A stretch of 64,000 nucleotides of DNA. Origin: an uncultured Saprospiraceae bacterium (lineage in GTDB: Bacteria > Bacteroidota > Bacteroidia > Chitinophagales > Saprospiraceae). Position 1 is the stretch's first letter, and every line of letters begins with the position of its first letter. The position numbers were made by a program, and so were the translations under genes. The notes beneath the pieces were generated by a model that saw nothing but the letters and a program-made list of their open reading frames with translations, was not told the DNA's origin and made no database searches. Below, one piece after another: positions 1 to 9,565 of the stretch. The DNA lies in the NCBI GenBank assembly GCA_943788055.1, contig CALSOU010000006.1, forward strand, positions 186,001 to 250,000. Reading direction: 5' to 3'.

Positions 1-1003
1 AAAACAAATCTAATAGATGCTATACATTATTTGGGCTTGACCCGATCATATTTTCTTTCTACAGACACTCATAATTACCGACATGAATCGGACTTCTTTA
101 GATTGGACGGGCTCTTTGTTCAAGACGAAACAGAGCATCGAATAGTTTGCAAAACACAAAAGCGAAAACCCAAGGTTTTTGAAAAAGATGCTAAGAAGTA
201 CGAAAGGTTGGTGGATCACATTGGCCTGATACCAATTGTCATGATCGCTCCGAAAGATGGTAATATCATCAACGAGGGCAGTGTTGAAAGGCGGCGCATA
301 ATTGATACTACAATTAGTCAGTTGGATTCCGATTATCTAGATTGTCTAATGGAGTACAATTATATCTTGAAGCAAAGAAATCAGCTGCTTAAATCTGATG
401 AAGAACATAGGATTGATCTATCTCTACTAGATGTGTACGATCAGAAATTAAGCATAACTGGTTCGACTATTTTCGACAAAAGAAAGGCTTATTTAGAAGA
501 GTTGAAAGACATATTTCTAGATAAATATGAATTCATAAGTGGAGGCAAAGAGATATCTGATCTAACCTACAAGTCTAAATTGTCAGAGACTGCATTGGAC
601 GTATTACTTAAGGAAAATCGAAAAAAGGATTTAATCCTGCAGCGCACATCTGTAGGTGTACACAAAGATGATCTTGTTTTTCTAAATAATGGATCTCCAA
701 TAAAGTTTATTGGGTCGCAAGGACAACAGAAATCATTTGTGCTTGCGCTTGAAATTAGCTCAATTTGAATTAATCAAAAAGCATAGGCAAGTTAGTCCCA
801 TCATCTTATTAGATGACATCTTTGATAAGCTAGATTCTAGTCGTGTAATGCATTTGATTAAATTGCTGAATAATGCAAAACTTGGGCAAATCTTTATTAC
901 AGATACAGAGAAAGATCGTTTGAATCATATTTTTGAGGAACTGAATTTTGATTTTGCACTTTATGAAGTCACTGATAATCAGGTTCTTCCAGTAACTTTG
1001 TAA
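1..1003 (+). pseudogene. recF: RecF, DNA replication/repair ATPase (5' end outside window; frameshifted)
   Basis: RecF is an SMC-like ATPase that loads RecA at single-strand gaps. The window opens inside the Walker A loop: the first codons read KTNLIDAIHYLGLTRSYF, the residues that follow GxxG in the RecF P-loop, so only about 30 residues are missing. Near the C-terminus the signature motif GSQGQQKSFVLAL is read in frame 1, but the expected continuation KLAQFELIKKH and the Walker B region IILLDDIFDKLD lie one base further on (frame 2). One extra base near position 751 explains this. As written, translation stops at 766-768 and loses the Walker B and D-loop regions, so the product could not hydrolyse ATP. 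It is followed after 34 bp by the DciA-like gene, a common Bacteroidota pairing. Real mutation and sequencing error are both possible. Confidence 0.9.
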
Positions 1004-1037
1004 CTTAAGCTTACTTTATACATTTTAAATTCCTTGC

Positions 1038-1328
1038 ATGAAAAAACATAATGATCAACCTATTCAAGATATACTGAAAGGAATGATGAAGAAAGGTCCT
1101 TTGACTACGGGTTATTATGATACACAAGTCAAGCTAATCTGGAATGAAAAATTAGGTAAGTTACTTACAAATAAAACTGTTAAGATACATTTGAATAAAG
1201 GTGTAATTTACTTGAAGTTGAATTCTGCTCCACTGCGAAAAGAACTCTTCATTGGAAAGGAGCAGTTGATTAAAAGATTTAACGAGGAACTAGGAGAAGA
1301 TCTAGTAAAGGATATGATTTTTTCATAA
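1038..1328 (+). CDS. DUF721 / DciA-like protein
   Basis: This 96-residue protein belongs to the DUF721 family, whose characterised member DciA helps load the replicative helicase. The family is recognised from its N-terminal helical part followed by a short alpha/beta unit with the pattern VYLKLNSAPLRKEL, which matches the conserved 'v....sp.wa.eL' segment, and a C-terminal helix. The length is normal for Bacteroidota members. It starts at an ATG 34 bp after recF on the same strand, so it is probably co-transcribed with it. A strong hairpin-plus-T-tract lies immediately after the stop codon. The role in helicase loading is family knowledge, not visible here. Confidence 0.8.
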   Translation: MKKHNDQPIQDILKGMMKKGPLTTGYYDTQVKLIWNEKLGKLLTNKTVKIHLNKGVIYLKLNSAPLRKELFIGKEQLIKRFNEELGEDLVKDMIFS

Positions 1329-1365
1329 AAAAAGCGTTTCATAGTTTGATCATGAAACGCTTTTT
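1329..1365. terminator. Bidirectional intrinsic terminator
   Basis: A perfect 14-bp inverted repeat (1329-1342 and 1352-1365, core GCGTTTCAT/ATGAAACGC) with a 9-nt loop is flanked by A-tract and T-tract. It lies between the convergent DUF721 gene and the S8 peptidase gene, so it can end transcription from both sides. Confidence 0.9.
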
Positions 1366-1383
1366 AATCAATTTGACCTTTAT

Positions 1384-3039
1384 CTAGGCTTTATTTGCTT
1401 TAATCTTTTTCTTTCCTTTTGTCTTACTTGCCAGTTCTAAGGCTTTATATGCATTCAAATGACCTCCAGAAGTACTAAGTGAACTAAAATCAACGACTTC
1501 GTCAGATCCGGGTTTGCTCACTTTTGTCATCCGCTTGTCACTAGACTGTTCAATGATCTCTTTTACTTGTTCAGCCGTAAGGCTAGGGTAGTATGATCGT
1601 ATCAATGCTGCAACACCGGCGACTACTGGAGAAGCCATACTTGTACCTTGTGCATTTTGGTAATTATTGTCTGGTGTAGTAGAGTAGATAGCCATACCAG
1701 GTGCAAATACATCTACATTTTCTTTACCATAGTTTGAGAACGGTGCAACAGAATTTTCTCCCTCTTTCCAATTTAGAGCACCAACCTCTAACCAATTGTC
1801 AAATGTCTTGTCTTTCTTCCAAAATAGTATTTTCTTTCTGTACATATCATTTGGAAAGTTATCTGTTACGTCATTGTCTTGACTGCTGTTTCCAGCTGCA
1901 TGAACCAAAAGAACATCATTCTTTTCAGCGTATTTAATTGCTTTTTCAACTACTTCTTCGTTCCATGAGTATCCTTTTCCAAAACTCATATTAACTACTG
2001 AAGCACCATTGTCAACAGCGTAACGAATTGCATTAGCAACATCTTTATCGCGCTCATCTCCATTCGGTACTGTGCGAACAGACATAATTTTCACATTGTC
2101 AGCAACTCCATTCATCCCCAAACCATTGTCTCTTTCAGCACCAATGATTCCTGCTACATGCGTACCATGAAACGCATCTGGACCTTCAACATCATTATTA
2201 CCGTAGTATTTTTCAGTTTGATCTTCGTAATTGTCGCCTATGACTACACGTGAATCAAAGTCTGGATTGTATCCGTATTCAAGTTGATTACCATAGTATT
2301 CATACGCACCCTTGTATTGTTCACTAATTGCATCTTTCATCTCGTCAACTGTCTTAGCATCTCCATACAATTGTTTAACGATATTACTCGCAACAACGAA
2401 CTGCTGCTCTCCTGTAGTAGCAAGGCTGTCCGCAAATTCAGGAGTAAGTTCAATACCACCTCCTAAAGCTGCTTCTAAGGCATCTAATGCTCCGTAGATC
2501 ATACCTTCATTACCCTTGATTCTTTCAAGCGACTTTTCAGCCTTAGCTCTACTTTCTTCTAACTCTTTTTTTACTTTTTGGTAGAATTCATATTCTTTCT
2601 TGCCTTTTTTTGTGAGTTTGTCAGGATCAGCGTTTTCATACTTGTAGCTGTATTTTTTGTAAACTCTAGCAATTTCGAGATTATCATCATTTACATTTTT
2701 TCCATCAAAACCTCCGATGAAGTTCCATCCATGCACATCATCTACATAACCATTTCCGTCATCGTCGATACCATTACCTGCTATTTCACCTGGATTGACC
2801 CACATCACATCGTCAAGATCTTCATGCTCAGCATCAACACCTGAGTCTATCACTGCAACAACCACAGAAACACTTGATTTTCCTTTTAGCAGTTCTTCAT
2901 AAGCACGTTCAGTACTCACTCCATATACCCCATCTTTTTCTTTGTCTAAATTAAACCAATTAGCGGGAGGTCCGTCTTGAGCTTGAAGTCCCATGTATCC
3001 TAGTGCTAGGAAAAATGTGTATAACAATTTCTTATTCAT
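1384..3039 (-). CDS. Secreted S8 (subtilisin-like) serine peptidase with large insertion
   Basis: The protein has 551 residues. An N-terminal signal peptide (KKLLYTFFLALGYMGLQAQ) indicates export. The catalytic triad is visible: Asp65 in VIDSGVD, His291 in HGTHVAG and Ser467 in GTSMASP. Between Asp and His lie about 225 residues, where classical subtilisins have about 30. The insert carries a Ca-binding-like NGIDDDGNGYVDD stretch and then a charged helical segment (about 125-245). There is no T9SS C-terminal domain; instead the C-terminus is lysine-rich. It is therefore probably periplasmic or secreted by another route. A TATATTTG promoter element lies 27 nt upstream of the start. Family assignment is certain; the substrate is unknown. 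Confidence 0.93.
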   Translation of the reverse strand: MNKKLLYTFFLALGYMGLQAQDGPPANWFNLDKEKDGVYGVSTERAYEELLKGKSSVSVVVAVIDSGVDAEHEDLDDVMWVNPGEIAGNGIDDDGNGYVDDVHGWNFIGGFDGKNVNDDNLEIARVYKKYSYKYENADPDKLTKKGKKEYEFYQKVKKELEESRAKAEKSLERIKGNEGMIYGALDALEAALGGGIELTPEFADSLATTGEQQFVVASNIVKQLYGDAKTVDEMKDAISEQYKGAYEYYGNQLEYGYNPDFDSRVVIGDNYEDQTEKYYGNNDVEGPDAFHGTHVAGIIGAERDNGLGMNGVADNVKIMSVRTVPNGDERDKDVANAIRYAVDNGASVVNMSFGKGYSWNEEVVEKAIKYAEKNDVLLVHAAGNSSQDNDVTDNFPNDMYRKKILFWKKDKTFDNWLEVGALNWKEGENSVAPFSNYGKENVDVFAPGMAIYSTTPDNNYQNAQGTSMASPVVAGVAALIRSYYPSLTAEQVKEIIEQSSDKRMTKVSKPGSDEVVDFSSLSTSGGHLNAYKALELASKTKGKKKIKANKA

Positions 3040-3066
3040 AGTTCATTTTTTTTTTGTAAAGTAACA

Positions 3067-3074
3067 CAAATATA
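3067..3074 (-). promoter_or_regulatory. -7 element TATATTTG for the S8 peptidase gene
   Basis: It matches the Bacteroidota sigma-A -7 consensus TAnnTTTG and lies 27 nt before the ATG at 3039. I see no clear -33 TTTG. Confidence 0.55.
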
Positions 3075-3287
3075 ATCTTGCCAACAAAATGATATAAAGA
3101 TTTATGTTGTAATACTGCTATTTATGATATTATTAACGTCTGAGAAAAAGAAGGATTTCAACCCAATTATTTTTGTATTGAAAATTAGATGCTAGAATTG
3201 ACCACTGAAGCGTTTAGGTTCTCAACTTCTACAACTGATACAGCGACTTTGCCAGATCTGATATCTTTTCTAAACAATTATTTGGTG

Positions 3288-3295
3288 TAATTTTG
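3288..3295 (+). promoter_or_regulatory. -7 element TAATTTTG for the barrel protein gene
   Basis: A TAnnTTTG match 34 nt before the ATG at 3330. No good -33 partner is seen. Confidence 0.5.
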
Positions 3296-3329
3296 CGTAG
3301 AGAATTTATAAATCTTATTTTGTGTTAAA

Positions 3330-4187
3330 ATGTACAAATCTGTTTTATATCTAGTTCTCGCCGTATTTTTCTCGACATTCTCTACAAAGAGCGTTGAAGC
3401 TCAGGCCTACATGGAGGTAGGTGGTAGCGTTGGTTTGTCTAACTACAACGGCGATCTTACCAACAGCATTAGTCTAGCGTTAAGACAGAGTCATCCTGCA
3501 GTAAGTGCATTTTCCAAATTCAACATAAATTCAACGCTTTCTACAAGAGTGGGAGTGACTTATGCTAACGTTTCTGGTTCCGATGCACTTACTGGAAGGT
3601 CTGAGTTAATAAGGCGTAATCTAAGTTTTGATTCGGATATTTATGAAATTGCTGGGATGCTAGAAGTGAACATGTTCAAGTTTTCTGCTATTGCAAGTGA
3701 AAATATATTTACCCCATACGTAGCTCTTGGTTTTGGAGCCTTCAGATTTGACCCAAGGACAGACTATCAGGGACAGAGAATTCGTCTTCAGCCGCTAGGT
3801 ACAGAAGGGCAAGGGACCTCAGCCGCACCAAATAATCAAAAATATAGTCTTACACAATTAAATATTCCCTTTGGAGGAGGAGTTAAGTTCAAATTGGCAG
3901 ACAACATTACTGGGTTTGCTGATTTTACCTGGAGAAGGACCTTTACGGATTATCTCGACGATGTGAGTACATTGTATGCCGATCCCGAAATTCTGCTAGC
4001 TGAAGGAGGAGAACTTACTCTTGCTTTAAGCAATAGGACTGGAGAATTCCTTGGGGAAGAAGGATACATTAGCAATGGAGTTCAGAGAGGAAATCCGACA
4101 ATTAATGACTATTATTTTATGGGCGCAGTTGGCGTGAGCTTTGCTTTTTATTCAAGTGGAAGTAATGTAGAATGTCCAAAATTCTGA
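3330..4187 (+). CDS. Outer-membrane beta-barrel protein, DUF6089/PorG-like
   Basis: The protein has 285 residues with a Sec signal peptide (about 1-25, ending SVEAQA). The mature part begins YMEVGGSVGLSNYNGDL, and continues with alternating aromatic/polar strands and glycine-rich turns typical of an outer-membrane barrel. The pattern 'GxSNYxGDL ... LRxxVTYAxVSGxD ... F...IxEIAxMLEVN' resembles DUF6089 proteins, a family that includes the gliding/T9SS protein PorG. The C-terminus ends aromatic (CPKF), as expected for an outer-membrane protein. A paralogue of the same layout lies at 19907-20632. Whether it is the true PorG of the T9SS cannot be decided here. Confidence 0.7.
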   Translation: MYKSVLYLVLAVFFSTFSTKSVEAQAYMEVGGSVGLSNYNGDLTNSISLALRQSHPAVSAFSKFNINSTLSTRVGVTYANVSGSDALTGRSELIRRNLSFDSDIYEIAGMLEVNMFKFSAIASENIFTPYVALGFGAFRFDPRTDYQGQRIRLQPLGTEGQGTSAAPNNQKYSLTQLNIPFGGGVKFKLADNITGFADFTWRRTFTDYLDDVSTLYADPEILLAEGGELTLALSNRTGEFLGEEGYISNGVQRGNPTINDYYFMGAVGVSFAFYSSGSNVECPKF

Positions 4188-4195
4188 TAGTTTTG
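4188..4195 (+). promoter_or_regulatory. -7 element TAGTTTTG for recQ-GT4
   Basis: A TAnnTTTG match just after the barrel gene stop codon and 41 nt before the recQ start. Confidence 0.5.
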
Positions 4196-4236
4196 TAAGT
4201 GATTATTGTTGTTAAATCATCTATAGAACCCTCATT

Positions 4237-6132
4237 TTGTCTAAAGCTAAACAGATTCTGCAGAAGCACTGGTCCTATGACAGCTTTAGACCGCTTCAAT
4301 CCGAGATCGTAAAAGAAATTATCCAAGGCAACCCAGTTGTGGGTTTGTTGCCTACAGGAGCGGGGAAATCTATTTGCTATCAGGTACCTGGGATAGCTAG
4401 ACCCGGATTAACGCTAGTAATCTCGCCATTAGTGGCATTGATGGAAGATCAAGTCAATCAGCTCAGGGAAAGAGGGATCAAAGCAGTTTTTTTGCATGGT
4501 GGGATGCATAGGCGTGAGATTGACCAAGGTATAGATAACGCTATTTACGGGCAATATGATTTTCTTTATATGGCACCTGAGAGGATTCAAAGTGAATTGT
4601 TTCAAGCAAGAATGCATAAGATGAATCTATCGTTGATTGCAATTGACGAAGCACACTGTATTTCACAATGGGGACATGATTTTAGACCGTCTTATCTAAA
4701 GATTGATGTACTTAAGGATCACTTTCCTGACGTACCTTTTGTCGCATTTACTGCTACTGCAACAAAAGAAACACTAGAAGATATTCGGTCTTTTTTGCCC
4801 TTGAAGAACGCAAAACTCTTTAGGCAGTCTTTTGCAAAAGCAAACCTATCCTACTCCGTATTATGGACGACTGACAAGTTGAAAGAACTAAAATGCATAT
4901 TGGAAAGATTGCAAGGAGCAGGGATAATTTATGTGCGTAATCGATCAATGACTGAAAAGATCTCGGGTATTCTTAAAACGCAAAGACACAATGTCGACTT
5001 CTATCATGCTGGCTTAACATATGAGCAACGCCGGAAAAAACAAATGGAGTGGATCCGAAGTAATGATGGCATAATTGTCTCAACCAACGCATTCGGGATG
5101 GGGGTAGATAAAGCAAATGTCAGGTGGGTATTGCATCTGGATATTCCCACATCATTGGAGGAGTATTACCAAGAAGCAGGAAGGGCAGGAAGAGATGGTA
5201 AGGATTCTTTTGCAGTTTTGATTTATGACGACAAGGGTATTGAGAACGCTTATAGAAAAATGGAGTTAGGTCAGGTCGATCATACTCAGATTAATAAAGT
5301 TTATGAAAAGCTCAACCAATTTCTGAACATTCCTATCGGAGACGGTCACGAGACTTGGTTTGACTTTGATATCAATCTTTTTTGCAAGTACTCAGGTTTT
5401 TCGCTCTTACAAGTTCAGGCTGTGTTTAAAGTTCTTGAAGAAGCAGGAATACTCTTTGCTACCGACTCATTTTTTAAGCCTTCGACACTTCATTTTGAAG
5501 TATCAAAAGAATCATTCATCAGGACGGCTTCAAATTCATCTTTTCAATCGTTTTTGACAACGGTGGTGCGAACTTACGAAGGTCTTTTTTCACATCCTGT
5601 CAAAGTAAGTGAAGAAAAGATAGCTCGTTTAACTGACTTGCCAGTATCGAAAGTTATCGAGTTTCTGAGTAAGATTAACGATCTTGAAATCGGAATTTAT
5701 ATCCCGAGATCAGAAATGCCCCAAGTGAAATTTACTTTTCCGAGATTTGAAGCAAAGTCCATAAATATAGATTATGCTCGAATAAATAGACAATACAAAA
5801 CGAATTGGAGAAAGCTAGAGGCTATGATTGAGTATCTGGAATCTGCTCATTGTCGAGAACAGCATATTTTGGAGTACTTTGATGAGAGAAACACAAATAG
5901 TTGTGGTCATTGTGACCTTTGTAGGGGTAGTGCAAAAACAGATTTTTCAGTGAGGGAATTGAAGGACTTAAGGAGCTATCTAGTTGACAAGGTGGAGACT
6001 GAAATTGATCTTTTTGATGTTCTACATTGGTGGCCTTTCAATAAGAGAAAGAAGGTACTGTATATGTTGTCGGTTCTAGAAAATGAGAATCGTATTTCAA
6101 TTAATCATTCGAAGTTAAAAGTAATCAAGTGA
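4237..6132 (+). CDS. recQ: ATP-dependent DNA helicase RecQ
   Basis: RecQ unwinds DNA 3'-5' in recombination and fork repair. Visible motifs are Walker [11 protein letters not shown] (36-45), the DEAH box (about 137-140), motif III FTATAT and motifs V-VI with [11 protein letters not shown] and [11 protein letters not shown] four-cysteine zinc site follows (about 538-565, [10 protein letters not shown]...CGHCDLC). The protein ends at 631 residues after a winged-helix region and has no obvious HRDC domain. No ATG precedes the conserved N-terminus, so I take the TTG at 4237 as start. The stop codon overlaps the GTG of the next gene (GTGA), implying translational coupling. Confidence 0.93.
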   Translation: MSKAKQILQKHWSYDSFRPLQSEIVKEIIQGNPVVGLLPTGAGKSICYQVPGIARPGLTLVISPLVALMEDQVNQLRERGIKAVFLHGGMHRREIDQGIDNAIYGQYDFLYMAPERIQSELFQARMHKMNLSLIAIDEAHCISQWGHDFRPSYLKIDVLKDHFPDVPFVAFTATATKETLEDIRSFLPLKNAKLFRQSFAKANLSYSVLWTTDKLKELKCILERLQGAGIIYVRNRSMTEKISGILKTQRHNVDFYHAGLTYEQRRKKQMEWIRSNDGIIVSTNAFGMGVDKANVRWVLHLDIPTSLEEYYQEAGRAGRDGKDSFAVLIYDDKGIENAYRKMELGQVDHTQINKVYEKLNQFLNIPIGDGHETWFDFDINLFCKYSGFSLLQVQAVFKVLEEAGILFATDSFFKPSTLHFEVSKESFIRTASNSSFQSFLTTVVRTYEGLFSHPVKVSEEKIARLTDLPVSKVIEFLSKINDLEIGIYIPRSEMPQVKFTFPRFEAKSINIDYARINRQYKTNWRKLEAMIEYLESAHCREQHILEYFDERNTNSCGHCDLCRGSAKTDFSVRELKDLRSYLVDKVETEIDLFDVLHWWPFNKRKKVLYMLSVLENENRISINHSKLKVIK

Positions 6133-7220
6133 AGCGATTATATATATTAATTACTAATAATATATCTTTCGATCAACGAATGCATAAGATCGCAGAAACA
6201 CTTTCTAGTGATTTTGACGTGTGTATTATAGGTAGCTCCACTCGTAGGCCTCCTCCTTTAGAGCAAAGGTGCTACAAGCAACAACGGATAAAGACAGTTT
6301 TTAAAGCTGGAAAAGGGTTTTACATAGAATACAATTTTCGTCTAATTTGGACGCTCTTTTGGCGAAAGCCAGATGTGATATACTCAGTAGATCTAGATAC
6401 TTTGCTTCCAGCAACTATCCTAAGTAAAGCAAGGAATCTTCCTTTGATTTACGATGCTCATGAGTATTTTACGGAAGTTCCCGAGCTACAAGGGAGGACT
6501 TTCGTCCAAAATATCTGGCGGAAGATTGAGCGCTATGGTATTAGGCAAGCGTCGATATGTATCACGGTCGGCACTGAATTGTCTAAGATCTATGGATCTC
6601 TCTATTCAAAGACATTCTATACGGTAAGAAATGTCCCGATTTTACAAGATGCTCAAAATGTGGACAAGCCAAGATCTGAGCGCAAGACCATTTTATATCA
6701 GGGAGCTGTCAATGAAGGTAGGGGAGTAGAAGCAAGTATACGAGCAATGCAACACCTACCACATATGCAGCTAATTATTGCAGGTGGTGGACCATCTTTA
6801 GAAGCATGCAAGAACTTGACAGAAAAACTAGAATTAGAGAATATCGTATTTACTGGTATGTTACCACCTAGCCAACTTAAGCAGTATACGAAAAAAGCAT
6901 GGTTGGGTCTCAATCTCTTGGAAGGAGAAAGTCTAAACTATTACTACTCTCTAGCCAATAAATTCTTCGATTACACCGCATCTCTTGTTCCTTCGGTCAA
7001 TATGAATTTTCCTGAATACTCAACGCTTATGAGCCACCACAAAGTTGGACTACTTATAGAACCTGCGGATATTTCTCAACTACATAAGTTTATTTTGTCT
7101 TTGGAGCAAGACGAAGAAAGGTACTTTTCTATGAAAAAAGCATGTCAACAAGCAACAAAGGATTGGAATTGGAGCACCGAAGCAGTACAGTTAAATCGCC
7201 TAGTAGATCGACTTAGATAA
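6129..7220 (+). CDS. Family 4 glycosyltransferase
   Basis: This 363-residue GT-B enzyme has an N-terminal acceptor domain beginning [19 protein letters not shown] and a motif [17 protein letters not shown] typical of GT4 enzymes of Bacteroidota. The C-terminal nucleotide-sugar domain carries [11 protein letters not shown] and [10 protein letters not shown]. An E-rich LLEGES...[12 protein letters not shown] segment stands where the E-x7-E motif is expected. The sugar and acceptor are unknown; envelope polysaccharide synthesis is likely. The GTG start overlaps the recQ stop. There are no polysaccharide genes next to it, so its context gives no further clue. Confidence 0.85.
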   Translation: MKRLYILITNNISFDQRMHKIAETLSSDFDVCIIGSSTRRPPPLEQRCYKQQRIKTVFKAGKGFYIEYNFRLIWTLFWRKPDVIYSVDLDTLLPATILSKARNLPLIYDAHEYFTEVPELQGRTFVQNIWRKIERYGIRQASICITVGTELSKIYGSLYSKTFYTVRNVPILQDAQNVDKPRSERKTILYQGAVNEGRGVEASIRAMQHLPHMQLIIAGGGPSLEACKNLTEKLELENIVFTGMLPPSQLKQYTKKAWLGLNLLEGESLNYYYSLANKFFDYTASLVPSVNMNFPEYSTLMSHHKVGLLIEPADISQLHKFILSLEQDEERYFSMKKACQQATKDWNWSTEAVQLNRLVDRLR

Positions 7221-7252
7221 GGTCTGAATTAGCTCAAAAGTTAGTTTTTTCG

Positions 7253-7260
7253 TAGTTTTG
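7253..7260 (+). promoter_or_regulatory. -7 element TAGTTTTG for the cysteine synthase gene
   Basis: A TAnnTTTG match 16 nt before the GTG start at 7277. Confidence 0.5.
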
Positions 7261-7276
7261 TGGAAACTTTCAGGCC

Positions 7277-8311
7277 GTGGCACTATTCAGTCTTATTTAC
7301 GATCGATTTCTACTTTCGAGTAAAAAAAGAAAATTTAGAGAATCAGGTATTAAGGATCGAGAAATTGGCAACACGCCATTAATTCGACTATTTCACTATT
7401 CTTCAAGTTATAGCAGACTCATGTACGCTAAGATGGAATGTGAGAATCCTACAAGGTCTGCAAAAGATAGAGTTGCTCAATATATTCTTAATAAGGCTAT
7501 AGGAGCAGGAAGAATTAACAAGGATACAACTGTTATAGAAGCTTCATCTGGAAACACTGGTCTCGCTCTTGCAAGGTTATCTAATAAGATGGGTATCAAG
7601 TGTATTATTACTATCAAAGATAAAGTCTCTGCTACAAAGATTTCTGATCTCAAGCAACAAGGCGCTAAAGTGATTATATGTTCAGCAAAGGCAGACCGTT
7701 CTAGTCTTGATAATTACATTACAAAAGCAGAGCATCTTGCAGAAACAATTGAAGATGCTTTTTATGTGAATCAAAATTACAATCCTTATAATACCGAAGC
7801 TCATTATAATTCAACTGGACCGGAAATTTGGGATCAGACAGGTGGTGCAATAACACATCTCGTAGGAACTATTGGCACGGGAGGAACTCTTTCAGGCACA
7901 GCTAAGTACCTAAAGGAAATGAATCCAGAAATTCAAGTCATAGCTGTCGATGCGAAAGGTTCCGTTTTACAGCATTTCTACCAAACTAGGGAACTTGATA
8001 AAAGTAAAGCTAGTTCTTACAATATGGATGGAGTTGGAAAGAAGTTTATTCCCGCAAATGTCCGATTCGAATATTTTGATCAAGTTTTACAGGTGTCAGA
8101 TATTGAAGCCTATCATAGTTGTGTCGAGCTGAATCACGAAGAAAGTATTTTTGTAGGACATTCGTCAGGAGCAGTGATGGAAGGAATGAAACAAATTGCG
8201 CATGAATGCGACCGAAAAGCCTGCATTGTTGGAATATTTCCTGATCACGGGTCGAAATATGAAAAATCAATATTTTCTAATCAATGGCTAGAAGACAAAG
8301 GCTTCATATAG
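7277..8311 (+). CDS. Cysteine synthase family protein (PLP-dependent)
   Basis: The family makes cysteine from O-acetylserine and sulfide with pyridoxal phosphate. The PLP lysine is Lys63 in NPTRSAKDR, the substrate loop is SSGNTG (90-95) and the phosphate-binding loop is GTIGTGGTLSG (about 191-201). The length of 344 residues exceeds CysK (about 310) because of an N-terminal extension, and lies between CysK/CysM and cystathionine beta-synthase catalytic cores. The start is GTG, since no ATG lies before the conserved region. CysK, CysM and a CBS-like role cannot be separated from sequence alone, so no symbol is given. Confidence 0.88.
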   Translation: MALFSLIYDRFLLSSKKRKFRESGIKDREIGNTPLIRLFHYSSSYSRLMYAKMECENPTRSAKDRVAQYILNKAIGAGRINKDTTVIEASSGNTGLALARLSNKMGIKCIITIKDKVSATKISDLKQQGAKVIICSAKADRSSLDNYITKAEHLAETIEDAFYVNQNYNPYNTEAHYNSTGPEIWDQTGGAITHLVGTIGTGGTLSGTAKYLKEMNPEIQVIAVDAKGSVLQHFYQTRELDKSKASSYNMDGVGKKFIPANVRFEYFDQVLQVSDIEAYHSCVELNHEESIFVGHSSGAVMEGMKQIAHECDRKACIVGIFPDHGSKYEKSIFSNQWLEDKGFI

Positions 8312-8423
8312 CCTGAGAAGACTAAATTCAATTTTTTTAAGTCAGAACTGACAGAAAAACACCATCGAAAAAGACAAGTATTTTTGATTGTACTTTTTCA
8401 AACCTTAATCACAAACAACTGTT

Positions 8424-8431
8424 TATTTTTG
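8424..8431 (+). promoter_or_regulatory. -7 element TATTTTTG, 4 nt before mnmA ATG
   Basis: A TAnnTTTG match that ends at 8431 while the ATG is at 8436. With the usual spacing from the -7 element to the transcription start, the mRNA would begin at or next to the start codon (leaderless). Confidence 0.6.
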
Positions 8432-8435
8432 CGTT

Positions 8436-9551
8436 ATGAGTAAGAAAGGACGAGTATTAGTAGCCATGAGTGGTGGGATTGATAGCACAGTGACAGCTAT
8501 GATGTTGCATGAGCAAGGGTATGAAGTGGTAGGCATTACTATGAAGACCTGGGATTATGCAAGCTCAGGAAGTTCCAAAAAGGAAACGGGTTGTTGCAGT
8601 CTAGACTCAATTAATGACGCACGTGAGGTTGCTGTCAATATGGGATTTCCACACTTCATTATCGATATACGTGAAGAGTTTGGTGACTATGTGATTGATA
8701 ATTTTGTTGACGAATATATAGCAGGTCGAACTCCTAATCCGTGTGTTTTGTGTAACACCCATATCAAGTGGTCTGCTTTGCTCAAAAGGGCAGATGCTAT
8801 GGACTGTGAGTTCATTGCAACTGGTCATTATGCTAAAGTATCTGAGCACAAGGGACGCAAGTTTGTTCAAAAATCCAAGGACATAGGAAAGGATCAAAGT
8901 TATGTTTTATGGGGACTTTCTCAAGAGTGTCTGGAACGAAGCAGATTCCCATTGGGGCCGTATACTAAACCTGAGGTAAGGCAGATGGCTGCAGATTTTG
9001 GATATGAGGCACTGTCAAAGAAAGCCGAAAGCTATGAGATATGCTTTGTTCCAGATAATGATTACAGAGGTTTTCTAGATAGGAGAGTACCTACTTTGGC
9101 TGCTGAAGTTGCTGGAGGGGACTTTATCGATATCTCAGGAAATGTCTTAGGACAGCACCGAGGCTATCCATATTTTACGATCGGTCAGCGAAAAGGCTTA
9201 GGTAAAGCATTCGGTAAACCTATGTATGTGACGGAAATTAGACCAGACTCTAATACTGTAGTACTGGGAGATGTGGATAATTTAATTAGAAATGGTATGA
9301 TGGTTGGTGGTGTCAATTTGATGAAGTACAAGACCTTGCCTGAAAGTTTTCAAGCTACAACCACAGTTAGATATAATGATCCTGGAACTTTGTCCGTTCT
9401 AAAGCAATTTAGAGCAGATTCTGTAGAGGTTGAGTTTTTAGCCAATGTACGGGGTGTCGCCCCTGGGCAAAGTGCTGTTTTCTACGATGGTGATGATGTG
9501 ATCGGAGGTGGAATAATCAAAACTTCAATACTGTCTTCACGCGATAATTAG
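8436..9551 (+). CDS. mnmA: tRNA-specific 2-thiouridylase MnmA
   Basis: MnmA thiolates U34 of the tRNAs for Lys, Glu and Gln. The PP-loop SGGIDS is at 12-17. The two catalytic cysteines stand where expected: Cys102 in NPCVLC and Cys202 in YEICFVPD. The sequence then has FTIGQRKGLG and a C-terminal beta-barrel ending with GVAPGQSAVFY. The length of 371 residues is normal. It heads an operon with a lipoprotein (14-nt gap) and rimM. MnmD, which acts on the same wobble base, is encoded at 50959-51624. Confidence 0.96.
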   Translation: MSKKGRVLVAMSGGIDSTVTAMMLHEQGYEVVGITMKTWDYASSGSSKKETGCCSLDSINDAREVAVNMGFPHFIIDIREEFGDYVIDNFVDEYIAGRTPNPCVLCNTHIKWSALLKRADAMDCEFIATGHYAKVSEHKGRKFVQKSKDIGKDQSYVLWGLSQECLERSRFPLGPYTKPEVRQMAADFGYEALSKKAESYEICFVPDNDYRGFLDRRVPTLAAEVAGGDFIDISGNVLGQHRGYPYFTIGQRKGLGKAFGKPMYVTEIRPDSNTVVLGDVDNLIRNGMMVGGVNLMKYKTLPESFQATTTVRYNDPGTLSVLKQFRADSVEVEFLANVRGVAPGQSAVFYDGDDVIGGGIIKTSILSSRDN

Positions 9552-9565
9552 AGTTATGCAAGTTT

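Noticed and set aside
741-760. Programmed frameshifting in recF
   Set aside because: No slippery heptamer, CTT-TGA type site or stop codon lies at the shift, and RecF is not known to use frameshifting.
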